From: Pseudoruegeria sp039972875
GTDB lineage: Bacteria; Pseudomonadota; Alphaproteobacteria; Rhodobacterales; Rhodobacteraceae
NCBI GenBank assembly: GCA_039972875.1
Contig: JBDWMA010000006.1
Coordinates: 1 to 64,000, forward strand
DNA: 64,000 nucleotides
Direction of reading: 5' to 3'
Positions 9,230-16,901 of this stretch are shown here, piece after piece. Within the stretch, counting starts at the first letter, position 1. Every line of letters begins with the position of its first letter. Made by a program: the position numbers and the translations under genes. The notes beneath the pieces are model-generated. The model had not been told where the DNA came from, did not search any database, and worked only from the letters and a program-made list of their open reading frames with translations.

Positions 9230-10057
9230 ATGACGAAATCGATCTTGATTACCGGTTGCTCCAGCGGCATCGGCTATGACGCTGCCCATGGCCTTGCCAA
9301 ACACGGATGGCGCGTCTTTGCCACCTGCCGCAAACAAGAGGATTGTGATCGATTGGTCTCAGAAGGGTTAGAAAGCTTTCGCCTAGATTACGAAGACAAT
9401 GCTTCAATAGAATGTGCGGTTGTCGAGTGTCTGAAACGCACGGGTGGATCATTGGATGCGCTCTATAACAATGGCGCCTACGCGATCCCCGGTGCCGTCG
9501 AAGACCTACCAACAGATGCCCTGCGTGCCATCTTCGACACAAACCTGTTCGGGTATCACGCGCTAACTCGTCGTGTTCTTCCGATCATGCGCACCCAAGG
9601 GCATGGACGGATTATCAATTGTTCCTCGGTCCTAGGACTCGTCGCCATGCGGTATCGCGGGGCTTATGTGGCAACAAAGTTCGCGATGGAAGGGCTGACA
9701 GATACTCTGCGCATTGAAATGGAAGGCACAGGCATACACATCATCCTGATCGAACCCGGCCCGGTGACTTCCGATATTCGTCAAAACGCGGGGCCTCATT
9801 TCGAAAAATGGATCGATTGGGAAAACTCCCCTCGCGTCGATCAATACAGATACGGATTGCGCAAACGCCTGTATGAAGATCGCGGCAAAGATTTGTTTGA
9901 ACTCCCAGCTTCTGCAGTAACTTCAAAATTGATTCATGCATTAGAAGCCAAAAGACCTAAGCCCCGCTATTATGTCACCAACGCAACTTATCTAATGGGG
10001 GCTCTGCGCCGCATTCTTTCCACTCGGCTACTCGACCGGCTGTTGGTCCGAGGTTAG
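9230..10057 (+). CDS. Short-chain dehydrogenase/reductase
   Basis: 275 residues, classical SDR. The NAD(P)-binding motif TGCSSGIG is at residues 8-15, followed by NNGAYA, the catalytic Ser in NCSSVLG and the YxxxK pair in YVATK. A PGPV segment after the active site is also typical. The Arg in FATCRKQ after the second strand hints at NADP(H) preference. The C-terminal ~70 residues resemble SDRs that act on hydrophobic or lipid substrates, but the substrate cannot be read. The Shine-Dalgarno is weak. It is followed after 85 bp by the HIG1-type gene on the same strand. Confidence 0.93.
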   Translation: MTKSILITGCSSGIGYDAAHGLAKHGWRVFATCRKQEDCDRLVSEGLESFRLDYEDNASIECAVVECLKRTGGSLDALYNNGAYAIPGAVEDLPTDALRAIFDTNLFGYHALTRRVLPIMRTQGHGRIINCSSVLGLVAMRYRGAYVATKFAMEGLTDTLRIEMEGTGIHIILIEPGPVTSDIRQNAGPHFEKWIDWENSPRVDQYRYGLRKRLYEDRGKDLFELPASAVTSKLIHALEAKRPKPRYYVTNATYLMGALRRILSTRLLDRLLVRG

Positions 10058-10142
10058 CGACCAAAGGACGCCGCATTCAGTTTAGGCTTCGCATTTTCAC
10101 ACGCCGCGACTACATCTTGCAAAACGCTCAAAAGGAAGCCCC

Positions 10143-10352
10143 ATGCTGTCGGATCCTCTGTTCATTGTTGTCGTGGTCGCCACATTGGCCGTTCTTGTCA
10201 TTTTGATGATTGGAATTGGTGGATTTGCACGCGGTGGCGATTTCAATCGCAAACATGCCAACCGCATCATGCGGTATCGCATCATCGCACAAGCCGTCGC
10301 GGTCGTTGTGATTCTGATTTTTGTCTTTATCCGTGGCTCCGGAGGGTCCTGA
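10143..10352 (+). CDS. Small HIG1-type twin-transmembrane protein
   Basis: 69 residues with two hydrophobic helices (about 5-27 and 47-64) joined by a polar loop GGDFNRKHANRIMRYRIIAQ. The RYRIxxQ pattern in that loop recalls the HIG1 domain of respiratory supercomplex factors, and a twin-TM protein of this type is common in alphaproteobacteria. It would sit in the inner membrane. The ATG at 10143 follows AAGGAAG. Its TGA at 10350-10352 is one base from the adenosyltransferase ATG, so the two genes form a unit. A role with cytochrome oxidase is family inference only. Confidence 0.85.
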   Translation: MLSDPLFIVVVVATLAVLVILMIGIGGFARGGDFNRKHANRIMRYRIIAQAVAVVVILIFVFIRGSGGS

Positions 10353-10353
10353 C

Positions 10354-10926
10354 ATGGTTGTCCTAAGTAAAATCTACACGCGTACTGGCGACGCCGGGGA
10401 AACTGCACTTGGCAATGGCACACGCGTCGCCAAACATTCCGCACGTGTCACCGCATATGGCACCGTAGATGAGGCCAACGCGACCTTTGGTTTGGCACGA
10501 TTGCATGCCGAAGGTGACTTGGACAGCCAACTGGCCGCAATCCAAAATGACCTTTTTGATTTGGGCGCTGACCTCTGCCGCCCCGACATGGTGCAAGATG
10601 CCGATGCCGAATATCCGCCATTGCGGGTTTCCCCAGATCAAGTTGATCGGCTCGAAACCCAGATTGATGCGATGAATACCCAGCTCACACCGTTGCGATC
10701 GTTCGTTCTACCCGGCGGATCAGCTCTTGCCGCAAATTTGCACCTTTGCAGAACCGTCACACGCCGGGCCGAACGCTTGTGTGTGGAATTGGCGGGCGAG
10801 GAGCACATCAATCCAGCCGTGGTTAAATATCTGAACCGGCTGTCTGATTGGTGTTTTGTCGCCTCTCGGATTGCCAACAATGGCGGCAAAGACGATGTTC
10901 TTTGGGTTCCCGGCGCAAATAGATAA
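10354..10926 (+). CDS. pduO: Cob(I)alamin/cob(I)yrinate adenosyltransferase, PduO type
   Basis: 190 residues. The enzyme transfers the 5'-deoxyadenosyl group of ATP to cob(I)alamin, producing adenosylcobalamin. Seen: the N-terminal ATP-binding motif KIYTRTGDAGETALGNGTRV, AYGTVDEANA, and the C-terminal helices with RRAERL and LNRLSDWCFVASRIAN, all PduO signatures. The start at 10354 lies behind GGAGGG; upstream in-frame extension overlaps the HIG1-type gene. Adenosylcobalamin is needed by ethylmalonyl-CoA and methylmalonyl-CoA mutases, which links this gene functionally to mcd at 22.3 kb. Confidence 0.95.
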   Translation: MVVLSKIYTRTGDAGETALGNGTRVAKHSARVTAYGTVDEANATFGLARLHAEGDLDSQLAAIQNDLFDLGADLCRPDMVQDADAEYPPLRVSPDQVDRLETQIDAMNTQLTPLRSFVLPGGSALAANLHLCRTVTRRAERLCVELAGEEHINPAVVKYLNRLSDWCFVASRIANNGGKDDVLWVPGANR

Positions 10927-11140
10927 GACAATTTGCCTCAGATGATTCTCAACTTTGCCTTTTCAATCAAGGCAGAGGTGACCTTCTTGCCCTATCCACT
11001 CCAATAGAAAACAAAACGCGACGTCTGAATTGCAAATATTGTCGATTTTGCCCTGTTTTCGCAACGATCAAACCGCTAGGTAATGTCGTGAGAGCTTATT
11101 GCCCTATCTAGGGCGCGTTTTTCTAAGGAGCACAACGCCG

Positions 11141-11899
11141 ATGAAGGTACTCGTACCCGTCAAACGTGTGATCGATTATAACGTGAAAGTCCGTGTCAAA
11201 GCGGACGGTAGCGGTGTAGATCTCGCGAACGTCAAAATGTCTATGAACCCATTTGACGAAATTGCCGTCGAAGAGGCGATCCGCCTAAAAGAAGCTGGCA
11301 AAGCAGACGAAGTTATTGCCGTTTCAATTGGTGTCAAACAGGCCCAAGAAACGCTCCGCACCGCCCTTGCGATGGGCGCAGACCGTGCAATCCTGGTAAT
11401 TGCCTCTGAAGATGTTCATCAGGACATTGAGCCACTGGCCGTTGCAAAAATCCTGGCAAAAGTCGTCGAAGAAGAGCAACCCGGTGTTGTTCTAGCTGGC
11501 AAACAAGCCATCGACAACGACATGAATGCCACCGGTCAAATGCTATCAGCGCTGTTGGGCTGGTCCCAGGCAACTTTTGCCTCAGAGTTGGACATCGACG
11601 GTGACACCGCCGTTGTGACACGTGAGATCGACGGTGGATTGCAAACGATAAAGGTCGCAATGCCAACCATCATCAGTGTCGACCTTCGCTTGAATGAGCC
11701 ACGCTATGCGTCTTTACCAAACATTATGAAGGCAAAACGTAAGCCATTGGATGAAAAAGCAGCTGCCGATTATGGTGTCGACGTGACGCCGCGGCTGACT
11801 GTCGTTTCCACAACAGAACCCGCGACCCGCTCTGCTGGCATCGTGGTTGGATCTGTGGATGAACTGGTTGAAAAACTCAAAGATGCGGGGGCTGTGTAA
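11141..11899 (+). CDS. etfB: Electron transfer flavoprotein beta subunit
   Basis: 252 residues. With EtfA it forms the soluble FAD/AMP heterodimer that takes electrons from acyl-CoA dehydrogenases and passes them to ETF-ubiquinone oxidoreductase. Seen: start MKVLVPVKRVIDYNVKVRVK, MNPFDEIAVEEAIRLKE, the signature GKQAIDNDMNATGQM and DLRLNEPRYASLPNIMKAK. The ATG at 11141 follows AAGGAG; 14 codons of in-frame extension to 11099 are unlikely. It overlaps etfA by one base (TAATG). The 214 bp before it holds no gene; only a weak inverted repeat near 10954-10977 is visible there. Confidence 0.97.
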   Translation: MKVLVPVKRVIDYNVKVRVKADGSGVDLANVKMSMNPFDEIAVEEAIRLKEAGKADEVIAVSIGVKQAQETLRTALAMGADRAILVIASEDVHQDIEPLAVAKILAKVVEEEQPGVVLAGKQAIDNDMNATGQMLSALLGWSQATFASELDIDGDTAVVTREIDGGLQTIKVAMPTIISVDLRLNEPRYASLPNIMKAKRKPLDEKAAADYGVDVTPRLTVVSTTEPATRSAGIVVGSVDELVEKLKDAGAV

Positions 11900-12825
11900 T
11901 GGCTGTACTTCTTCTTGCCGAAGTTACCGATGGCGCATTGGCCATGGACGCAACCGCAAAAGCCGTTTCTGCATCCGAATCTCTGGGTGACGTAACTGTG
12001 CTTTGTGTCGGTGCCACAGCTGCTGCCGCCGCTGACGAAGCCGCGAAAATTAACGGTGTAGCCAAAGTACTGCTGGCCGAAGATGCCCTGTACGGTCACC
12101 GCCTTGCAGAACCAACGGCTGCGTTGATTGTCTCTTTGGCCGATGGCTTTGATCATATCGTCGCCCCAGCGACAACAGACGCCAAAAACATCATGCCGCG
12201 TGTCGCTGCACTCTTGGATGTAATGGTTATCTCTGACGCAACGGCTGTTGTGGATGCAGACACGTTTGAGCGTCCAATCTATGCCGGCAACGCCATCCAG
12301 ACCGTCAAATCTGCGGATACAAAGAAAGTCATTACTTTTCGTACGGCCACATTTGACGCCGCTGGTGAAGGCGGTTCCGCCGCCGTCGAGGCCGTCTCTG
12401 CGGGTGACAATCCAGCCCTGTCCGAATGGGTCGAAGACAAAGTCGCTGAAAGCGACCGTCCTGAGCTGACATCTGCTGGCGTCGTTGTCTCTGGTGGACG
12501 CGGCGTTGGTTCCGAAGAGGACTTCAAAATCATCGAAGCCCTTGCGGACAAATTGGGTGCGGCGGTTGGTGCATCGCGTGCTGCAGTTGATTCAGGCTAT
12601 GCCCCGAACGATTGGCAGGTCGGTCAAACCGGCAAAGTCGTTGCTCCGGACCTTTATGTGGCAGTGGGCATCTCTGGTGCAATTCAACACCTTGCAGGGA
12701 TGAAAGACTCTAAGATCATCGTCGCCATCAACAAAGACGAAGAAGCCCCAATCTTCCAAGTCGCCGACTTTGGTCTGGTGGCCGATCTGTTTGATGCAGT
12801 CCCCGCACTGACTGAAGCGCTGTAA
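11899..12825 (+). CDS. etfA: Electron transfer flavoprotein alpha subunit
   Basis: 308 residues, the FAD-binding partner of EtfB. The N-terminal domain begins MAVLLLAEVTDGALAMDATA; the C-terminal FAD domain has SGGRGVGS, VGQTGKVVAPDLYVAVGISG and AIQHLAGMKDSKIIVAINKD, the standard ETF-alpha signature. Its ATG shares a base with the etfB stop. A strong intrinsic terminator follows at 12849, closing the operon before the hydroxybutyryl-CoA dehydrogenase. The natural local electron donor is the methylsuccinyl-CoA dehydrogenase encoded 9.5 kb away. Confidence 0.97.
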   Translation: MAVLLLAEVTDGALAMDATAKAVSASESLGDVTVLCVGATAAAAADEAAKINGVAKVLLAEDALYGHRLAEPTAALIVSLADGFDHIVAPATTDAKNIMPRVAALLDVMVISDATAVVDADTFERPIYAGNAIQTVKSADTKKVITFRTATFDAAGEGGSAAVEAVSAGDNPALSEWVEDKVAESDRPELTSAGVVVSGGRGVGSEEDFKIIEALADKLGAAVGASRAAVDSGYAPNDWQVGQTGKVVAPDLYVAVGISGAIQHLAGMKDSKIIVAINKDEEAPIFQVADFGLVADLFDAVPALTEAL

Positions 12826-12848
12826 AATAGCACATATCGATTGACGTT

Positions 12849-12881
12849 AAGGCCCGCCTGTCACGGCGGGCCTTTTCTTTT
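12849..12881 (+). terminator. Rho-independent terminator after etfA
   Basis: A perfect 10-bp stem, AAGGCCCGCC (12849-12858) against GGCGGGCCTT (12865-12874), with a 6-base loop and then TTCTTTT. It lies 23 bp after the etfA stop. Confidence 0.92.
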
Positions 12882-12964
12882 GGCCAAAGGGCCGCTGCCT
12901 CTTGCGGGTACAGCACCGCTCGGAATAGGGTGCTGCGAACTCAGAGACCTGCGGAGCGAACATC

Positions 12965-13840
12965 ATGGAAATCAAAACAGTCGGCATCGTTGGCGCGGGC
13001 CAGATGGGTAACGGTATCGCACATGTTTTTGCCCTCGCCGGTTATGACGTTCTGATGAATGACATTGATCAGGGGGCATTGGATCGCTCCGTGGCCCTTA
13101 TTCGCTCCAATATGGAACGGCAGGTTTCTCGAGAGAAAATTGCACAGGCCGATATGGACGCGGCTATGGGTAACATTAGCACCACATTAAAGCTGGCCGA
13201 CCTTGGTCCACGCGATCTCATCATTGAGGCCGCCACTGAACGCGAAACTATCAAACAAGCCATCTTTGAAGACCTGTTGCCACATCTGGCACCACAAACA
13301 ATCCTGACTTCAAATACGTCTTCGATTTCCATCACACGTCTTGCCTCCCGCACGGATCGCCCTGAAAAATTTATGGGCTTTCACTTTATGAACCCTGTGC
13401 CGATTATGCAGCTGGTGGAATTGATCCGCGGTATCGCCACGGACGAAGAGACTTATAACGCCTGCCTCGCTGTTGTTGAAAAACTCGGAAAATCGGCGGC
13501 CTCCGCAGAGGACTTCCCGGCCTTTATCGTAAATCGAATTCTGATGCCGATGATAAATGAGGCCATCTACACTTTGTACGAAGGGGTTGGCTCTGTGAAA
13601 TCGATTGATACATCGATGAAACTTGGCGCCAATCATCCAATGGGTCCGTTAGAATTGGCCGATTTCATCGGATTAGACACCTGTCTGGCGATTATGAACG
13701 TACTGCATGAGGGTTTGGCCGATACCAAATACCGCCCCTGCCCTCTGCTGACAAAATACGTCGAGGCAGGCTGGCTTGGTCGCAAGACACAGCGCGGGTT
13801 CTACGATTACCGTGGGGAGGAGCCTGTTCCCACCCGTTAA
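12965..13840 (+). CDS. hbd: 3-hydroxybutyryl-CoA dehydrogenase
   Basis: 291 residues. It interconverts 3-hydroxybutyryl-CoA and acetoacetyl-CoA with NAD(P). Seen: the Rossmann motif GAGQMGNGIAHVFALAGYDV, the catalytic His region GFHFMNPVPIMQLVE, and the C-terminal domain with LGANHPMGPLELADFIGLD and the tail GRKTQRGFYDY, all characteristic. Length is normal for the single-function enzyme. It follows etfBA after the terminator, so it probably has its own promoter in the 139-bp gap. It fits butyrate or polyhydroxybutyrate metabolism and the entry part of the ethylmalonyl-CoA pathway. Confidence 0.96.
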   Translation: MEIKTVGIVGAGQMGNGIAHVFALAGYDVLMNDIDQGALDRSVALIRSNMERQVSREKIAQADMDAAMGNISTTLKLADLGPRDLIIEAATERETIKQAIFEDLLPHLAPQTILTSNTSSISITRLASRTDRPEKFMGFHFMNPVPIMQLVELIRGIATDEETYNACLAVVEKLGKSAASAEDFPAFIVNRILMPMINEAIYTLYEGVGSVKSIDTSMKLGANHPMGPLELADFIGLDTCLAIMNVLHEGLADTKYRPCPLLTKYVEAGWLGRKTQRGFYDYRGEEPVPTR

Positions 13841-13858
13841 AGGGGGCACGCGGCCATA

Positions 13859-14827
13859 TTAATAAAATCCAACCTTTGACCGATTGCTGTCCTTAAGCAA
13901 TGGATTCAAAACAGATGCGGGCAGCTTTCGCCCTCCATCAGTGCCATCGATTCCCAAAGCCAGTGTGCGTGCGCGCAGATAGGCAACAAACTCACTTGCG
14001 TTGCCCTCCCAATTCGCAACATCGGTTGGCGACATCGAATGTCCAATTACCGGGTTTTGTGGCTTATTCAGCGAATGCGCCACCTCGTGCAACAAAAGCC
14101 CCTGACGCAACATCGGCGACACCAGATTAGCCATTTGATACAGGCGCGAGTTTTGCCCAGGGAAAAAAATCGGAACAACCGTAGCCCCAGAGCGTTTCAC
14201 CATTTTGGATGTAAAGGGATTCCACTCTGCCTCAATCGCGTCCCCAAAAAAGGTTTCAGCCGAGGCGACCACTCCAGAAGGAAACAGCACGATAACCCCG
14301 CCGGCCTCTAATTGCGCCATAGCCTCTTTGCGCATTTTGATGCTTTGAGCCAAAGCGTCCTCTTCATGAGGAAACGGTACAGGGATCATGAAATCCCGGA
14401 CCTCATCTACATTGGTCAAAAGAGAGCGAGTTAGAATTTTATAATCCGTCCGCACGCGACCAATCAGCTCTGCGAGTACGATTCCATCAACCAACCCATG
14501 CGGATGATTTGCGACAACAACGACCGGGCCAGTTTTAGGAATGCGTGCGATCTGCTCTAGTGGAGTTGTGATCTCAATCCCCAAGAGGCGCAAAGAGTGA
14601 GACCAAAACCCCTGTCCGTGTTCGACACCTTCATTCTCAAACTGACGTATCCGGCGCAAGATCGGTATTTTTCCGGTGCACCACTCCAAAGTACGAATGA
14701 CAGCAGATTTATAGGGATTGGTAAACGTGTTCGCGTAAGACAGCTGTCGCTTATCATAGGGGACATAATCTGGCTCCGTCGGGTTAACACCCTCAGGTCC
14801 GTCCCTATTGGTTTTGCTGTCTTGCAT
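13859..14827 (-). CDS. Lysophospholipid acyltransferase-family protein
   Basis: 322 residues. A PlsC-like acyltransferase domain occupies the middle: the catalytic block VVVVANHPHGLVDGIVLAE (a His and Asp with one extra residue compared with the classic HX4D) and a second block GGVIVLFPSGVVAS that stands for the glycerolipid acyltransferase FPSG/FPEG motif. The N-terminal ~95 residues are polar with no clear signal. It probably acylates a lysolipid or ornithine-type lipid at the membrane; the acceptor is not determined. The start at 14827 (MQDSK) is preferred over a 40-codon extension that overlaps the HPr gene. It lies 7 bp downstream of HPr. Confidence 0.85.
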   Translation of the reverse strand: MQDSKTNRDGPEGVNPTEPDYVPYDKRQLSYANTFTNPYKSAVIRTLEWCTGKIPILRRIRQFENEGVEHGQGFWSHSLRLLGIEITTPLEQIARIPKTGPVVVVANHPHGLVDGIVLAELIGRVRTDYKILTRSLLTNVDEVRDFMIPVPFPHEEDALAQSIKMRKEAMAQLEAGGVIVLFPSGVVASAETFFGDAIEAEWNPFTSKMVKRSGATVVPIFFPGQNSRLYQMANLVSPMLRQGLLLHEVAHSLNKPQNPVIGHSMSPTDVANWEGNASEFVAYLRARTLALGIDGTDGGRKLPASVLNPLLKDSNRSKVGFY

Positions 14828-14834
14828 GTTTGTC

Positions 14835-15107
14835 CTACATCCCTTCGCCGAAACGATCGGCCACCAATGCCTCAAGGGCGTCCGCCAATTTAGCGGCCTC
14901 AGGCCCGGAGGTTTCAACCTCAATAGAGGTCCCACGCGCGGCGGCAAGCATCAAGAGCCCCATGATGGAATCCCCAGAGGCAGACAGCCCATCACGAGAC
15001 ACTTCTGCATCAGCGTTGTGGGATTCAACAACCTCAACCAATTTGGCCGAAGCGCGGGCATGCAGCCCTTTTTCATTAATAATTTCCAAAACACGCGTGT
15101 TGCTCAT
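14835..15107 (-). CDS. ptsH: HPr-family phosphocarrier protein
   Basis: 90 residues, cytoplasmic phosphocarrier of the PTS. The active-site His16 lies in KGLHARASAK, and the regulatory serine Ser47 in GDSIMGLLML, the site that HprK would phosphorylate. Start at 15107 overlaps the EIIA stop (ATGA). There is no sugar-specific EIIB/EIIC gene near it, so this HPr most likely works in a regulatory PTS together with the adjacent EIIA and HprK rather than in sugar uptake. Enzyme I (ptsP) is not in the window. Confidence 0.95.
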   Translation of the reverse strand: MSNTRVLEIINEKGLHARASAKLVEVVESHNADAEVSRDGLSASGDSIMGLLMLAAARGTSIEVETSGPEAAKLADALEALVADRFGEGM

Positions 15108-15508
15108 GATTGTCCCATATCCGGAGATACATCAAAACTGTTAATATATTTGCGTCCTGCTGATTTTGCCGCCTCAACGGCGATATCAACGGGCTTATTT
15201 CTGCTTTTTGCCAGTTTAATTAACATCGGCAGGTTCGCACCATAAAGAATCATGCGATTGGCTGGGGTACAGGCCCGCAACGACAGATTCGAAGGAGAGC
15301 CGCCAAACATATCGGTTACAACGACGACACCATCCCCTAGATCCACCACATCCGCAGCCGCGCAGATTTCATCCTGCTTCGCAGCACGGTCACCTTCGGC
15401 CTCTATCGTTATGGCAACAATACCTTTTTGCCTGCCGACAACATGTTCGACAGCGCTAAGATATTCACCGGCCAGTCCACCGTGCGCGACAATCACAATG
15501 CCGATCAA
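15104..15508 (-). CDS. PTS mannose-type EIIA protein
   Basis: 134 residues. A stand-alone EIIA of the mannose family: the fold begins MIGIVIVAHGGLAGEYLSA with the phosphorylatable His9 in AHGG, and continues with VVVTDMFGGSPSNLSL, the conserved DxFGGSP motif. It receives phosphate from HPr. With no EIIB/C/D partner in the window, its output is probably regulatory, as proposed for the alphaproteobacterial ChvIG-PTS clusters. It overlaps HPr by four bases and lies 27 bp after rapZ. Confidence 0.94.
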   Translation of the reverse strand: MIGIVIVAHGGLAGEYLSAVEHVVGRQKGIVAITIEAEGDRAAKQDEICAAADVVDLGDGVVVVTDMFGGSPSNLSLRACTPANRMILYGANLPMLIKLAKSRNKPVDIAVEAAKSAGRKYINSFDVSPDMGQS

Positions 15509-15535
15509 CCAATCATCCTATAATTGAGTGCAGCG

Positions 15536-16414
15536 CTAGACACTGCTACGTTCGAGTTCCCTATGTCGTTTAGACACCTGCCACCCGGATTGTGCAAGCG
15601 CAGCAGACAGTTTTTCAGCGAGTGTTACCGACCTGTGTTGCCCTCCGGTACACCCAAAACCTATGGTTAGATGCGATTTGCCTTCTTCAATGAATGCAGG
15701 AAGCAATAACTCTGACAAATCCAGAACGCGGGAATAGAAGGCATCGAACCGCGCATCTGACCCCACATATTCTGCAACCGCAATATCCAGACCGTTCAAC
15801 CCGCGTAGGGTGGGATCCCAATAAGGGTTTTTAAGGAAACGACAGTCAAAGATCATATCGACGCCACGTGGAACACCTCGTTTATAGGAAAATGACTGTA
15901 CCGAAACAGCAAGCCGTTGCTTGCTTTGCGGGGCGAACCAACGCTCAACTTCGGCCCTTAAATCATGCACAGACAGTTCAGAAGTATCGATCAATATATC
16001 CGCACGATTGAACGCCGGGCGCAACAGATCGAGCTCCGCTTCTATCCCGATGATCGGACTATTTGCCGGCGCTAAAGGGTGTCGGCGTCGGGTCTCGGAA
16101 AATCGGCGCAACAGAACATCTGTTCGACAATCCAAATATAAAACATTCACCGCGACATCGGGCCGGGCTGTCAACATATCCACGGTTTCGGCCAATGCAG
16201 TCGTGCTAAAATCTCGATTGCGTGCGTCGATTCCAAGGGCAAGGCGACGGGGTGATGCTGGGCCTTCAAGCAAACGCGGCAAGAGTGTCAACGGCAGGTT
16301 ATCGATAGCCTCGAACCCGATGTCCTCTAACACGTTGATCGCGGTCGAGCGCCCCGCACCGCTTGGCCCCGTGATCAGTACCAGATTGTGCCCATCAGGC
16401 GTAGATAAAGGCAT
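15536..16414 (-). CDS. rapZ: RapZ-family nucleotide-binding RNase adapter protein
   Basis: 292 residues. Seen: the P-loop GPSGAGRST at residues 16-24, then NVLEDIGFEAIDNLP, RRRHPLAP, FSYKRGVPRGVDMIFDCRFL and the C-terminal GFGCTGGQHRSVTLAEKL, all RapZ/YvcJ signatures. In E. coli RapZ guides RNase E to the GlmZ small RNA; in alphaproteobacteria the protein sits in this PTS operon and its target is less clear. Located between hprK (11 bp upstream) and EIIA. Confidence 0.95.
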   Translation of the reverse strand: MPLSTPDGHNLVLITGPSGAGRSTAINVLEDIGFEAIDNLPLTLLPRLLEGPASPRRLALGIDARNRDFSTTALAETVDMLTARPDVAVNVLYLDCRTDVLLRRFSETRRRHPLAPANSPIIGIEAELDLLRPAFNRADILIDTSELSVHDLRAEVERWFAPQSKQRLAVSVQSFSYKRGVPRGVDMIFDCRFLKNPYWDPTLRGLNGLDIAVAEYVGSDARFDAFYSRVLDLSELLLPAFIEEGKSHLTIGFGCTGGQHRSVTLAEKLSAALAQSGWQVSKRHRELERSSV

Positions 16415-16425
16415 CCGCCGTTTCC

Positions 16426-16890
16426 TTATTCAAGCGACCGGCCATGGCGCAGAAATATCATAAGTGCTGCAGGAAATTGGCGTGCGGGCACATTGAAAAG
16501 CAAGGGGACGGAATGTCCCACAAGATCAATTTCTCTTTCCGGCGGGCAGCGTTCAGCCTCATCGCGTTCCAGATCGACGATCACAGACAGGGGCGTTGCC
16601 CCCGCGCTCGGGCAGCGTAGTATTCCCATACCACGCGCCTCAATCAAACCGTCAATTGTGAAAGGACACCGCAACTCGATAGCGCCATTAGATTGCGAAA
16701 GTATCGTTTGATCGTCGGCGATTAGGATCGCACCCAAAGCCAGCATTTCCATTGCCAAAGAAGATTTACCGGAACCTGATTTGCCGCAAATTAATACACC
16801 GCGACCGGAAACCGAAACACTGGTCGCATGAACGGGCGCCTTCATCGCAAGCGCCCGGTTCAGTTTCTGCGTCAGACTGGACGCGACCAT
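16426..16890 (-). CDS. hprK: HPr kinase/phosphorylase, short alphaproteobacterial form
   Basis: 154 residues, about half the length of the Gram-positive enzyme: the N-terminal regulatory domain is missing and only the catalytic domain remains. Seen: Walker A GKSGSGKSS at residues 36-44, then ILIADDQTIL and the stretch IEARGMGILRC, which corresponds to the HprK signature. It phosphorylates and dephosphorylates HPr on the serine (Ser47 here). It follows chvG by 11 bp. The short form is normal for alphaproteobacteria and not a truncation by mutation. Confidence 0.95.
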   Translation of the reverse strand: MVASSLTQKLNRALAMKAPVHATSVSVSGRGVLICGKSGSGKSSLAMEMLALGAILIADDQTILSQSNGAIELRCPFTIDGLIEARGMGILRCPSAGATPLSVIVDLERDEAERCPPEREIDLVGHSVPLLFNVPARQFPAALMIFLRHGRSLE

Positions 16891-16901
16891 GAGAACAACC
16901 T

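Noticed and set aside
10954..10977. Inverted repeat TGCCTT/AAGGCA after the adenosyltransferase gene
   Set aside because: Only 6 bp and no T-run; not a convincing terminator.
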